A DNA stretch of 64,000 nucleotides, from positions 9,307,485 through 9,371,484 of the forward strand of contig NC_049909.1 of the NCBI RefSeq assembly GCF_001411555.2, written 5' to 3'. This DNA comes from Juglans regia. Its lineage: Eukaryota; Streptophyta; Magnoliopsida; Fagales; Juglandaceae. The notes beneath the pieces were generated by a model. That model did not search any database and had not been told where the DNA came from. It saw nothing but the letters and a program-made list of their open reading frames with translations. The translations under genes were made by a program, and so were the position numbers. Every line of letters begins with the position of its first letter. The first letter of the stretch is position 1. Below are positions 22,098 to 32,999 of the stretch, piece after piece.

Positions 22098-23875
22098 TCT
22101 TTCTTCTTTACCAGTAATACGGGTGAGGAGAAGGGGCTAGTGCTGGTTCGCACAAGCCCGACTTGCAGCATGTCTTGGACTTGTTTTTCAATCTCATTTT
22201 TTTGATAATGTGCATATTTGTAAGGCCGCACATTAATTGGTTCGATCCCTTCCTTGAGGGTGATGCTGTGATCAACCTCTCTTGTTGGTGGTAAGCTCGA
22301 AGGTTCAATGAACAAGTCTGAGAACTCCTGCAATAACTCACGGAAACTTGGATGAATGTTCTGTTGCAGTTCCGTATGGGCAACCTGGAGGCACACTGCG
22401 AACAGAGCATGGCTAGGACGAATTCCCTTGGTTAGCTCTTCAATTGATGCTGCTTGAATATTTTGCCCGTCGATGCCCACCAACTTCTTGGTCTGGTTCT
22501 TCCATGTGAATTCCATAGTTAATTTTCTCCAATCGCACACCACAGAACCAAGAGTTTCAAGCCATTGAATACCCAAAACCATGTCTAATCCTGTGAGTGG
22601 TAAGGAATATAGTGTTAATGAAAATTTGGTGTCATGTAAATTGATTGGTACCTCCTCAAACCTCCCTTGGCATTTAAGCTTTTCTCCATTGGCTACTCGG
22701 ACCGTGAAGCTTTCCGTAGGTATCACTGGAAGACGCAGCAGATTGGCCATATGCTCACTAATGAAGTTGTGAGTTGATCCGCTATCGATTAATACGATAA
22801 CCTCGTGGTTGCGAATTTTGGCAGCGATTCGCATGGTTTTGGGAGCTGTCCATCCCGTTAATGCATGCAGTGTAATTTCTGGTTCTGGAGCTCCTTCGTG
22901 GTTTTCTTTAATTGTTTGTTCGTCGGTGACATCATCGCACACCAAGTTGTCATTATCCTCACAACTTTCCAACAGGAGTATCCGTGGGCCTTGACATTTA
23001 TGACCTGTAGTAAAACATTCATTACAATTGAAACATAAACCTTGGAGACGTCGTCGCTGCATTTCCTCCCAACTCAGTCGTCGCACTAGAGCGACAGGTG
23101 CTGCCCGATTTGCTGGTGGAAGAGCTAGGGGAGCTCGTAATGGTGGTGCAGGTCGCAAGAACCTCCTTTGTCTCATTAGTTGATCATCTCTCATCCTTGC
23201 GAAACGGATAGCATCTTTCAAAGTCTGTGGTTTAAACATACGGATTCCATCTGAAACTTCTGTCTTCAAACCACCCATGAAGGTGCCCACCAGAGCCTTC
23301 TGTGTCCAACCTTTGACCCGGTTGCCTAATTGCTCGAATTCCCGTTGGTAATCACGCAGGGAACCCGTCTGCCGAATTCGGGACAAAGCCTCGTCAAAGT
23401 CTTCGCAGTCCGATGGCCCAAAGCGCGCCCATAGTTCCTCTTCAAAATCAATCCATGAAAGAATTCGACCTTCCTCTTGAAACGTCCTGCGAATCCATTG
23501 CCACCACTGGTTGGCTTCTCCTTCCAAATGGTAAGATGCTAACGTAACCTTTTGGTTGTCGGGAGTGTTTTGGAACTCAAAAAACTGGTTCACACGGTTG
23601 AACCACTCCGTTGGATCATCTCCTGAAAATCGAGGAAATTCTAATTTTGCCGTTTTGGAGGATACCACAAGTCGTCCCCCATTGTGACCTTCACGGTTTT
23701 GAATACCTTGGTTTGGAGGTTCTTGGTTGGCAAGGAGCACATCAGAGAGACGGTTAAGAGTCTCTTCGACATGCCGCAGTCGATCCGCCATGCCCAGCTC
23801 CATCCGGTGTAGCCCTTCTTGAACTTCACCGAGTCCAGCCTCCAGATGTTCAATTCTCTCTTTATTGGTTCCCAT
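22098..23875 (-). pseudogene. Reina-like gag and protease
   Basis: The ATG at 23875 begins MGTNKERIEHLEAGLGE, a predicted coiled-coil start. A Gag domain follows (SYHLEGEANQWWQWI, RIRQTGSLRDYQREFEQL), then a zinc-knuckle-like CFNCNECFTTGHKC and the protease DSGSTHNFIS. Gag and protease are in a single frame, and the start of RT (VKKKD) is reached before a frameshift near 22095 that ends the frame at 22046. The frame is also open upstream through the primer site into the 5' LTR, so I chose the first Met with a Gag-like context rather than the frame start. Confidence 0.88.
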
Positions 23876-23886
23876 ATTAAAATGAA

Positions 23887-23902
23887 CCTGGCTCTGAGGC
23901 CA
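23887..23902 (-). other. Primer binding site of the Reina-like element
   Basis: TGGCCTCAGAGCCAGG, a two-mismatch version of the initiator Met tRNA site TGGTATCAGAGCCAGG, two bases from the 5' LTR. Confidence 0.75.
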
Positions 23903-23904
23903 AT

Positions 23905-24024
23905 TGATAGGTCCCAAATGAATAGAAAAGAAAATATTAAGAAAATAAACGGAATTCTCTTCGGGTGAGAATAATACCACACTTTGAACGTAAGACTTTT
24001 TTCTCTGAACGTCGTGGCCTATCA
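23905..24024 (-). repeat. 5' LTR of the Reina-like element (120 bp)
   Basis: Direct repeat of 9643-9762, followed by the TTATG target duplication. Confidence 0.9.
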
Positions 24025-24029
24025 TTATG

Positions 24030-24913
24030 AGTAGATCGTATCAAGAATGGTTGGCACTGTTATTCAAAATATAGCACTGATTTCATCTTAACAAAAGGAA
24101 GATTAAATTCATAGTGGGTTCATGAAACAACTCAAATAGTAATAGAAATGAGAAGCAGTATTTCAGTTTGCTTCAGAACAGAGAAGGAAAAGACTTCTTC
24201 ACAAAAGGAATAGAAAAGGAATTTAGATCAAACTACCGAGACCCAATAAATTGTTTCTGAAAAGAATTACTTGTAGCCAGAAGAATTTACTGCTAGATCG
24301 TGAGAATAATATATTCACATACCGAATATGCTGTGATTGTGTTGGAAGAATGAATGGAGGCTGAAGAACGTCCAGGTAGACCGAGCAAGAGATGTAGCAA
24401 CCGTGAAGTTGTGTCGCCAGGAGCTAGGTACCTACAACTTTTTGTGGCCTTAAAATATATATCACTATTATGCCCTTTCATTTTGTCCTCTCATTTTGTC
24501 CGCTCATACATTTAAGCTTTTTTAATTTTTTTCTTTTACTTACTGTTTGAAGAATTAACTATTAGTGTATTTTTTATTTTTTAAAAAATGTAAAGAAAAA
24601 AAATAAAAAAATAAAATTTTTGCTAGTGAGCATGCTCAGCAATTTGGGTGACACACTAGCACTACTCTTAAAATATCTCAATAAATTGATAGTCAACGTA
24701 ATAGTTACGATTGTTAAATATTTTAATATGCATCGTTTCTTTTTAAAATGATCCATATTTAATCTAATAAAATAACATGTGATTTAAAACCTATATATCT
24801 TCTAGTATTTTAACAAAAAATTGATATAATCATGAGATAATGATTATCCTAATAACTTTACGTCCGACTATCTCTCAATGGCTAGAGACACAATTATGTT
24901 GCAGGTGACAACT
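24030..24913. repeat. Upstream region of the SDR locus, copy 1
   Basis: This continues the SDR upstream sequence interrupted at 9643. It is closely similar to 27252-27917, except that about 220 bp (near 24452-24675) are missing from the second copy. Both copies end at GTGACAACT followed by the start of the same LTR family. No gene is seen. Confidence 0.75.
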
Positions 24914-25737
24914 TATAACACCTCACTAAAAATTCAATGATGAAATTTCTATGGACTTTAGGAATCTCGTGAAAACTAGGTAAATTTTCACGAATTGACC
25001 AATCGCGTAAGTATTAGTCTGTCAGCATAGTCAATGTTACTCACTCACTTTGGCGCCAGAAGTGTGATTTTATTTATTTGAGGTACTTAAAAGTGTCAGA
25101 ATGGGATATGATCTGTGCCAATAGTTTCGTTTGAATAATTAAGATTTTAAGGTGCAATAAACCCATTTTCATTTTTCAGAAGAAATGTTCGTTCGAAAAC
25201 GCATTTTGATTATTTCGAGGTACTTCAGAGTTGAATTTTGATAAAAACAAATGTACTATTAGGTTAGTATATTTATTTAGGATCTTTCAGTGCGAGTTTT
25301 ATTTTTCACTTTTCCAGAGTGAATAGTAACCTCGATAGTAGCATCAAGTGCAGTGTTTTCAAAATTACAGTAAGGAATATTCAAATTAGGTTAGAGAAGT
25401 TTTATTTGGACACTTGGAAAGATCTTAGCTACACTTGGTGAATAGTATTGGACACTTGGCACCAAGAGGAATCATGAGATGGAAATGTGAAGGAAATCAA
25501 GGTGTGAGATCATGCTACTTAAGTAAAACACTATTTCATCCAGTCATCCATTTTGTGCCAAACGAAATAGGGTTTCAACCCTAGTGAAACCCTAAATACT
25601 TAAAGTCTAATTGAAACCCCAAAAAGTTAGGAGGAAACTGAAACTCTTAAGGGTTACCCCAAACCACAAACTTGATTTCAAACCCTAATGGATCTGATTT
25701 TTAGTATTGTGTTTAATCACTTAATTAAATCACTTCT
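24914..25737 (+). mobile_element. LTR fragment, second gypsy family
   Basis: Starts TATAACACCTCACTAAAAATTC, a diverged form of the family start TGTAACAACCCGCTAGAAATTC seen at 43716. It is cut at 25737, where another copy begins. The AAACCCTAAA-type words at 25580-25690 are part of this LTR. Confidence 0.7.
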
Positions 25738-27089
25738 GTAACAGGACGCTAGAAATTCGATGTGGAATTTCTATAGGCTTTAGGAACCTTGTGAAAACAT
25801 CATAAGTTTTCACAATTCAACCAAATGCGTAGATTTTAGTTTGTCAGCATAGCTAGAGTTATCACTCACTATAGTGCCAGAAGTGCATTTTTATTTATTT
25901 GACGTAGTTAAAAGCGTTAGTTTGAGATATGGTCTGTGACATTAGACTCAGTTGATTTTTTGGATTTTATGGTACAATAATCTCATTTTTAGTTTTTGGG
26001 CAAAATGCTTATTCGAAAATGCGTTTTGCTTATTTCGAGGCACTTCAAGGTTGAATTTCAATGAACGAATTGCACAATTATGTTTGTATGAATATTCAAG
26101 ATTTTCTAGTACAAAGTTTATGTTTCACTTTCCCAGAGTTAATAGTAATCTCTTTAGCAGCATCTAGTGCAGTATTTTCAAAATCATAGTGTGGAATGTC
26201 CAAATTAAGTTAGAGAAATTTTATTTGGACACTTGGCAGAATCTTAGCCACACTTGGTGAATAGTATTGGACACTTGACACAAAGAGAAACAATAAGATG
26301 AATTGTGAAGGAATCAAGGTGTGAGACCATGCCACCTAAGCAAAACCCTGTTTTCCATCTGGTAAACCAAGTTATGCTAAACCAAAGAGTGTTTCAACCC
26401 TAGCAAAATCCTAAATTCGTTGGAATCCAGTTGAAGTAAAACCCTGTTTTCCATCTGATCAACCAAATTGTGCCAAACCAAAGAGGGTTTCAACCCTAGT
26501 GAAGTCCTAAACGGTTGGAATCCAATTGAAACTCCAAAAACTTGGTTGAAAACTGAAACCCTAAACGGTTTCCCCAAACCCTAAAGTTGGCCTCCAAACC
26601 ATTTTTTATCCAATTGTAACGTTGTGTTTTATCACATGCTTATTCCACATGCTATTAATTCCTCAAATTCTTATTATGATATCACTATCCAACCTTTCAA
26701 ACTTTGAAATTTTGTTTGGACTAAGAAAAATTGGATTTGGGCTAGATAGCATCCCAAACCCTATCTAAACTCCAAATTGAAGCACACTTGGTTAAGGCCC
26801 ACGAATTTGGCCACCTTGGCAAAACTTCTTGAAGAAGTTTCCTCCCCCATATGGTAGGCCATCCACTGCCCTTGAACTGCACCCAATAGTGCCTTCATGT
26901 GAGAGGGGAAATCCACCCATCACTAGGCAGTCCTTGCCCATACCACACTTGGTTACCCTCCATACCACATAGCAGCAGTAGGCAGTCATTGCCCATCACT
27001 ATTCTTCACTTTATGTGACAGGGGCACCTCCATCAAGGGTCAATCAAGCCCATACCTCCCCCCTCTAGAAGTCTAAAGTCGTGCAAGAC
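25738..27089 (+). mobile_element. LTR fragment, second gypsy family (second copy)
   Basis: Starts TGTAACAGGACGCTAGAAATTC within the previous copy and is truncated at the junction with the duplicated SDR fragment at about 27090. It contains the tandem duplication at 26343-26530. No coding frame is credible. Confidence 0.65.
26343..26530. repeat. Tandem duplication of about 94 bp
   Basis: Two adjacent units, each running AAAACCCTGTTTTCCATCTG ... GTTTCAACCCTAG ... GTTGGAATCCA. The open frame across them on the minus strand is not a gene. Confidence 0.8.
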
Positions 27090-27090
27090 A

Positions 27091-27150
27091 CATGTCTCAG
27101 TTTCAGTGCAACTCCTTTTAAGCTTGAATGCAGCTCAAATGCCTTCTCCA
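27091..27150 (-). pseudogene. 60-bp SDR fragment
   Basis: Nearly identical to 8531-8590 of the SDR pseudogene. At 27150/27151 it jumps to sequence equivalent to 9542, so about 950 bp of the gene and promoter were deleted in this duplicate. Confidence 0.85.
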
Positions 27151-27917
27151 GTACTCTATTTGCACAACGAAAGCAGATCAAGAGGAGAATTAGTATTTTT
27201 TAATACCTTGACTACATACAAACTCATCACTCGACAAAAACTAGTGCACTTATGACTAGATCACATCCAGAATGGTTGGCACTGTTATTCAAAATATAGC
27301 ACTGATTTCATCTTAACAAAAGGGAGATTAAATTCATAGTGGGTTCAAGAAACAACACAAATATTAATACAAGTGAAAAACAGTATTTAGGTTTGCTTCA
27401 AAACAGGGAAGGAAAAGACTTCTTCACAAAAGGAATTTAGATCAAATTACCGAGACCGAATAAATTGTTTCTGAAAAGAATTACATGTAGCCAGAAGAAC
27501 TTACAGCTACATCGCGAGAATAATATATTCACATACCGAATATGTTGTGATTGTGTTGGAAGAATGAATGGAGGCCGAAGAACGTCCAAGTAGACCGAGC
27601 AAGTGATCTAGCAACCATGAAGTTCATAAGTTGTGTCGCGAGGAGCTAGGTACCTATAACTTTTTATGGCCTTAAAAAATCTCCATAAATTGAAAGTCAA
27701 CGTAATAATTACGATTTTTAAATATTTTAATATGCAACACTAATTTTTAAAATGATCCATATTGAATCTAATAAAATAACATGCGATTTAAAACGTATAT
27801 ATCTTCTAGTATTTTAACAAATAGCTGATCTAATCACGAGATAATGATTACCCTAATAATTTTAAGTCCGACTATCTCACAATGGCTAGAGATACAACTA
27901 TATTGTAAGTGACAACT
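27151..27917. repeat. SDR upstream region, copy 2, an empty site for the Reina-like insertion
   Basis: Sequence equivalent to 9542-9644 is directly joined to sequence equivalent to 24030 onward (CACTTATGACTAGATC), without the 14.4-kb insert. It confirms TTATG as the target duplication and shows that this segmental duplication predates the insertion or came from an uninterrupted copy. Confidence 0.85.
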
Positions 27918-28895
27918 TATAACAACCCATTAGAAATTTAATGGTGGAATTTCTACAGGTTTTAGGAACCTCGTGGAATGGTCATTTTATTTGTGAAATG
28001 TTGTTTTAATGATGGAGAGGTCAATCTGGGCAATAAACTGGATAGTATATTGTATTTTGGAGTTTTTGACTAAGCTAATGGATAGATCTTGGTCCGAAAT
28101 TTTTATGGAGTCTAGTTAACATGTATAGATGAGTATTGGTTGAAGATCAGTTGCATGATTAAAGCTTTCGATGGAATGTTTTCTTAGATCTAAAAGGATA
28201 GAATCTGGAAGGAGAAAAACTGTTTCTTTTTTTAGAAACATTGGATCTTTTGTGTTTGAATCTTACTCCAACGACTTTGATGATTTTATTTGATGCTCCT
28301 AAGCCTTATATATACATCTTATGATGTTAGTTTGAAGATCTTTAGTGTTAGTTTCAAAGATATGAATTTTATACAAAAGAATACTTGGTTTGGTCAAAAG
28401 TTTGATGATTTCGGCTAGATGCATATTTTGGTATTTTTTTAGCCATGTGATTTTAAGTTTAATGCTTGGATTTACTTTAGGACACATTTCGAAATTACAT
28501 GAAGTTGTTGGTGTGAAGCTTTCTTCATGGTATGTCTTGGATCAAGTGTTTGATCCAATCAAAGTTAAGAAACAATTCTGTTTTTGACCAAGTGTTGGAG
28601 CCGAGTACTTCAAGTGAGATTTTGTAATTTTTGGTGACTTTTACATGTTGATTCAAAGCATGTTATTTCTAAGGAGTGTGTTATGGACATGCTAGAAGAA
28701 AGTTTTGAATTTTTGGAGTTCTTAGAGATGTTTTGATAAAGGTCAAAACCTTGAGATTCAAGGTTTTGTGTTTTGGTTAAAGGTATGGATCTTTTGATTA
28801 AAAACTTTTGTGCTTTGTGAATTAGATTTGTTTTGGGTGTTTTAAGCATGTTTTCAAGCTTAGCATGTTTTGACTAGGTGAAATGTTTTATGGGG

Positions 28896-30129
28896 TGTGA
28901 TAATTAGGTTAAAATCTTTTTATGGGCCAAGTGGGTATTGGCCCGAAAACTTTATATGACAAGTTGTATTATTTTTAGAGATTGAGTCGAGGCCTATCAT
29001 TCACTGAAAAAGCCAAAATCTCGTACGCCCAAGGCCCACACCCGTTTGTTTTAAACGATGAAAACCAACTATCAATTTATGATCAGTTTTCCCCACCCCG
29101 TACGACTCTACTCCCATGCACGTGCACATCTCTTTTTCGTTTTCGTTTGGTCCTCAATCACCTATATAAATACACCTTATACACCTTGATGCATGGTTGC
29201 CTCCTACATGTCCTAGGGTTACAACAGCCCTTACTTTAACTTTAGCAAGCCGCAGCCCCCATGGAATCCCATGCACGACAGCTCAGCCAGTCCCACCTAC
29301 AGGCCAACCCTTCACACCGTGGTAAGCCTGCGCCACAACCTCCACACCACGTAAACGTCTACCCAGACCCGCGCCACTGCAAGTCTATACAGGAAGCAAT
29401 CTTGCCGCAACACCTGAAGCAGGATTTGGTTGGCCACCAGGATTTGCACAACCCTACCACGAGGGTTAAGCATGGTCTCTGTTCTGATATGATAAGATAA
29501 GATGTGATGTTTCAGTTTATGCTATGCCAAAGGGATTTTGATTATGAATATTTTTGAATTTTCGCTCTGATATTTTTGATAATATTATGATTCTGCATTA
29601 TGAAGGAAAATGTTTTGTTCTGTATTCTGAAAGAAAATATTTTTTTCTGCAATCTGAAAGAAAGTATTTTGTTATGCATTCTAAACTTTGTAAATGCTCA
29701 TGTTTACACACTAGTATATGTTCTCTGCTTACTAAGTTATTAATAACTCACCCCTTATCTCCAAACATTTTTCAGATAATTTTGATGGTTCGACTAGAGA
29801 ACAAGAGTATGGAGTTTTAGTAAGGTGTGATGATCATAGAGGAATAAGTGTCCGAGGGTATATTGACTTATTTGAAAGTCATAGTTAGTAAATTGATTAT
29901 TTTTCGGACATTTTGATGTATTGAGCTAATGATATTTTTGAGTTTTTGGGGAGTTTTTAATTTATGATATGGAGAATTTCTTTGTTGTCCCTATGAAGGA
30001 ACATGAATATTTTAGTTGAGCAAATGAATTAGTATTTCATGGAGTTTTCTGAATTTTATAGTTGTGATATTGGAGATGATTTTAGATAATATGAGTTAAC
30101 TCTTCGGACCTCCAGGAATGGGGCGTTAC
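28896..30129 (+). mobile_element. Solo or truncated Tekay-like LTR (copy F)
   Basis: The 3' end GGGGCGTTACA at 30129 and the acceptor-like TTTTTCAG|AT at 29775 match the other large LTRs. A TATA box (29163-29170) is followed by GATGCATGG. The left end is uncertain: TGTGATAATT at 28896 is the best candidate, but no 5-bp duplication matches ATCTT after 30129. Part of the leader, including the usual donor region, appears deleted, which explains its shorter length. The 79-residue frame at 29261-29500 is leader sequence. Confidence 0.6.
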
Positions 30130-30689
30130 AATCTTTGTTGCAATATTTCGGTTTGATCATAAGTTTTAGAGTTGGATGAAATTGCAAACAAAAAGCAAGA
30201 GATATGCCATTTGGAAGTTTTGGGCCTATAATGTTTTTCATAGTTGTGATTGTTTTTAAAATTTTCTAATTTGTTATTTAAGTATACAACAAATTTACAT
30301 AAGGAATGTAAATTTTGATAATTTTTGAAGTTAAGATGTAAAATCCTTAAGTTAGGTGTAAAATTGTCATTTTTCCACATGTAGAGGGTAAACTTTTAGT
30401 CTAATATATATTTTTTCATGTTTCTAAATTATTAGTGATAAAGTGTCTAACATTTTAAACCCTACTTATAGTTTCTCTTATTTCATGCTTTTCCACATAA
30501 AATTCAACGGTTACAATAAGTTAGCTTCTAACTTACTGCCAGATTACTATGTATGTGTATTGGTAAGGAAATTATTGGTTATGTACTTATGTTATCATAT
30601 ATGCCATGTCACTACAGGTTTATCTGTCATGAAATAGTTATTTGTTACACATTATATTCTGCCATGAAATAGTTATTTGTTACACGTTG

Positions 30690-31290
30690 TGATATGTCAC
30701 GTAATGCTATCTATTATATGTTATGCCATGTCATGCAATGCTATCTGTTACACGTTGTGCCATGTCACGTAATGTTGTCTATTACAAGTTATGTCATGTC
30801 GCATAATGTATCTGTTACAAGTTATGCCATGATTCGCGTATTGTTTATTTGTTTCATGTTACGTCAAGTCATAAACTCACGTGTATGTCACATTACGCAT
30901 GTCATGTCATTTGTCCTTTCATTTCACATCACGTCATGTCTCTACTATAGAGTGTCTCTAAAACAGTATTTTCTCAATCAGTCATACCTAGGATGCTCGT
31001 GACGTAATCACTATGATTGTCCGAGCATCTCCATTTATAATTCATGTGTGGTACTTCCAGCATAATCATTTTAATTGTTAGAGTACCTCTACTCAAATGC
31101 TCTTGAGTAATCATTATGATTATCAAAATATTACTAGGTACTTGTGATATAATCATTCTGATTGTTAGTGTATCTCATTTAAAATACTCATGGCATAATC
31201 ATTTTTATTGTCTGAGTATCTCTGACGAAATATGTTGGGCATAATCATTTTGATTATTCACTATTCCTAATGAAAGAACTGGCAAAATCA
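30690..31290. repeat. Two degenerate tandem arrays within the second-family LTR
   Basis: 30690-30870 repeats GTTATGCCATGTCATGCAAT-type units of about 40-50 bp. 31000-31290 repeats a unit of about 60 bp with the core TAATCATTTTGATTGT. Both are imperfect, and the short frames across them are artefacts. A related array lies at 39280-39580. Confidence 0.6.
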
Positions 31291-32999
31291 TTTTGATTGT
31301 TATAACTCATTTACTTCCACGTTTATTTATTTTCAGTTTCAGTTTCAGTTCATGCTATTCCACCATCAGTTTCATGTCACGCTATTTTAGTCAGTTCCAA
31401 GTTCATGTATTTCACATTCATTCATGCTCAATTCAAGTTCATGTAATGCACGTTCAATCGTGTTTCAAGTTCATGTTCAATTCACACTCCAGTTCACGTC
31501 ATATCAAGTTCAGTTTCAAGTTTAATCCACGTTTAGTTTAAGTCATGTGAGTTCATGCCATGCTTATTCATGATTATGCATTCATGCATTTACTGTCATG
31601 CATGCATTTGTATAACATCCCGCTATAAATTCAATAGTAGAATTTATTCAGGTTTTAGGAACCTTGTGAAAACTCCATAAGTATTCACAAATTAACCAAT
31701 CATGTAGGTTTTAGTTTGTCAACATAGTCAGTGTTGCCACTCATTATAGTGTCAGAATCGCGATTTTATTTATTTGAGATAGTTAGAAGTGTCAGAATGA
31801 CATATGGTCTACGCCATTAGACTCAGTTGATTATTTAGGATTTTATCACCCAATAATCTCATTTCCAATTTTTGAATGAAACGCTTGTTTGAAAATGTGA
31901 TTTTATTATTTCGAGGCACTTCAGGGTGAATTTCGATAAACGAATTTCACGGTTTGTTTAGTATGTATATTTAGGATTTTGCAATGCAAATTTTATTCTA
32001 CAGTTTCCTAGAGTGAATAGTAATCTCAATAGTGGCACTTAGTGTAGTGTTTTCAGAGTCACTGTGTCGAATGTCCAAATTAGGTTGGAGAATTTTTATT
32101 CGGACACTTGGCAAGATCTTAACCACACTTGGTGAATAGTATTGGACACTTTTCACCAAGAGGAACTATGAGATGGATTATGAAGGAAATCAACGTGTGA
32201 GATCAAGCCACATAAGCCAAAACCCTATTTGATCTTATTTCTAGCATTGTGTTTAATTACTTGATTAAATCACTTCCATGTGCTATTAATTCCTCAAATT
32301 CATGGTATGATATCATTATCCACCCTTTTAAATCTTAAAATTTGATTGGGCCGAGAAAAATATGATAAGGGCTTGGTAGCATCTCAAACCATAACCAAAC
32401 CCTCTCTAAACCCCAAATGAGGCCCATTAAGGCTCAGAAATTTTGGCCACTAGGCAAACAATCTTGAGCAAGTTTTCCCTCCCCCATGTGTTTTTTTGGT
32501 TTAAAGATCTCACCATAGAATGCCATAGATCAAGTGTTTGTTCAAACCTAGTTGGGAAAGAAATTATGTTTTTGGCTAAATATGGAGCCAAGTGCTTCAA
32601 ACGATGTTTTGTGATTTTTTATGACTTTTATGTGTTGATTAAAAGCCTGTGTTAGTTCTAGGGAATGTGTTATGAACATGTTAGAAGAAATTCTTGGATA
32701 TTTGGAGTTTTTGGAAATACTTTGAAATAGTTCAAACCTTGAGATTCTTTTTTTTTTTTTTTTAATCAAAGAGTGAGAAATCACGTGTCCAATAGTGATC
32801 CCCACCCAATTTTATTAATAAGCCCTCACTTGTGGCGGAGGAAAACCGTGGTTACAAACAAATGTACTCGGGAAATTACAATAATAAGAAAGACCAAATA
32901 TGCCCCAAGCACCAAACACCAACTCAAAACTCAAATAAACAATATAAAGGAATATTAAGAAAATAAGAGAACTAACACTCAATCCGAAATACAACCACA

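Larger units (their letters stand above)
9643..24024 (-). mobile_element. Reina-like Ty3/gypsy chromovirus, interrupted by a Tekay-like element
   Basis: Two 120-bp LTRs (9643-9762 and 23905-24024) starting TGATAGG and ending CCTATCA differ at about one position by eye. In minus orientation the order is 5' LTR, primer binding site, gag, protease, RT, RNase H, integrase, chromodomain-like tail, polypurine tract and 3' LTR. The target duplication is TTATG (9640-9644 and 24025-24029); at the left end it overlaps the LTR's TG, as if two bases were lost. A related empty site at 27240-27260 shows the uninterrupted sequence. The integrase is split by the element at 10694-20432. Without that insert and its 5-bp duplication the element is about 4.6 kb. 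Several frameshifts make it non-autonomous. The Reina assignment rests on the very short LTRs and on the C-terminal LEDK...GGGND region. Confidence 0.85.
27918..31610 (+). mobile_element. LTR fragment, second gypsy family (third copy), with another LTR inside
   Basis: Starts TATAACAACCCATTAGAAATT. It has lost a central portion near 27978 and continues with the 3' half of the family LTR. The LTR at 28896-30129 interrupts it: flanking sequence after 30129 matches 38812 onward, where no insertion is present. It is truncated at 31610 by the next copy. No gene is seen. Confidence 0.65.

Noticed and set aside
24574..24756. Short frame in the SDR upstream region
   Set aside because: AT-rich, low complexity, and partly deleted in the duplicate copy, so not under constraint.
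26377..26577. Minus-strand frame with repeated GVSIGFQPFRTSLGLKPSLV-like words
   Set aside because: It is the translation of the 94-bp tandem duplication, not a gene.
28896..30129. Firm solo-LTR call with target duplication
   Set aside because: No matching 5-bp repeat was found at the candidate left end; ATCTT occurs at 28914-28918, but the next bases do not start TG. Boundaries were left uncertain.
30443..31541. Several short hydrophobic frames rich in Cys, His and Met
   Set aside because: They are translations of ATGCCATGT-type tandem repeats within an LTR.
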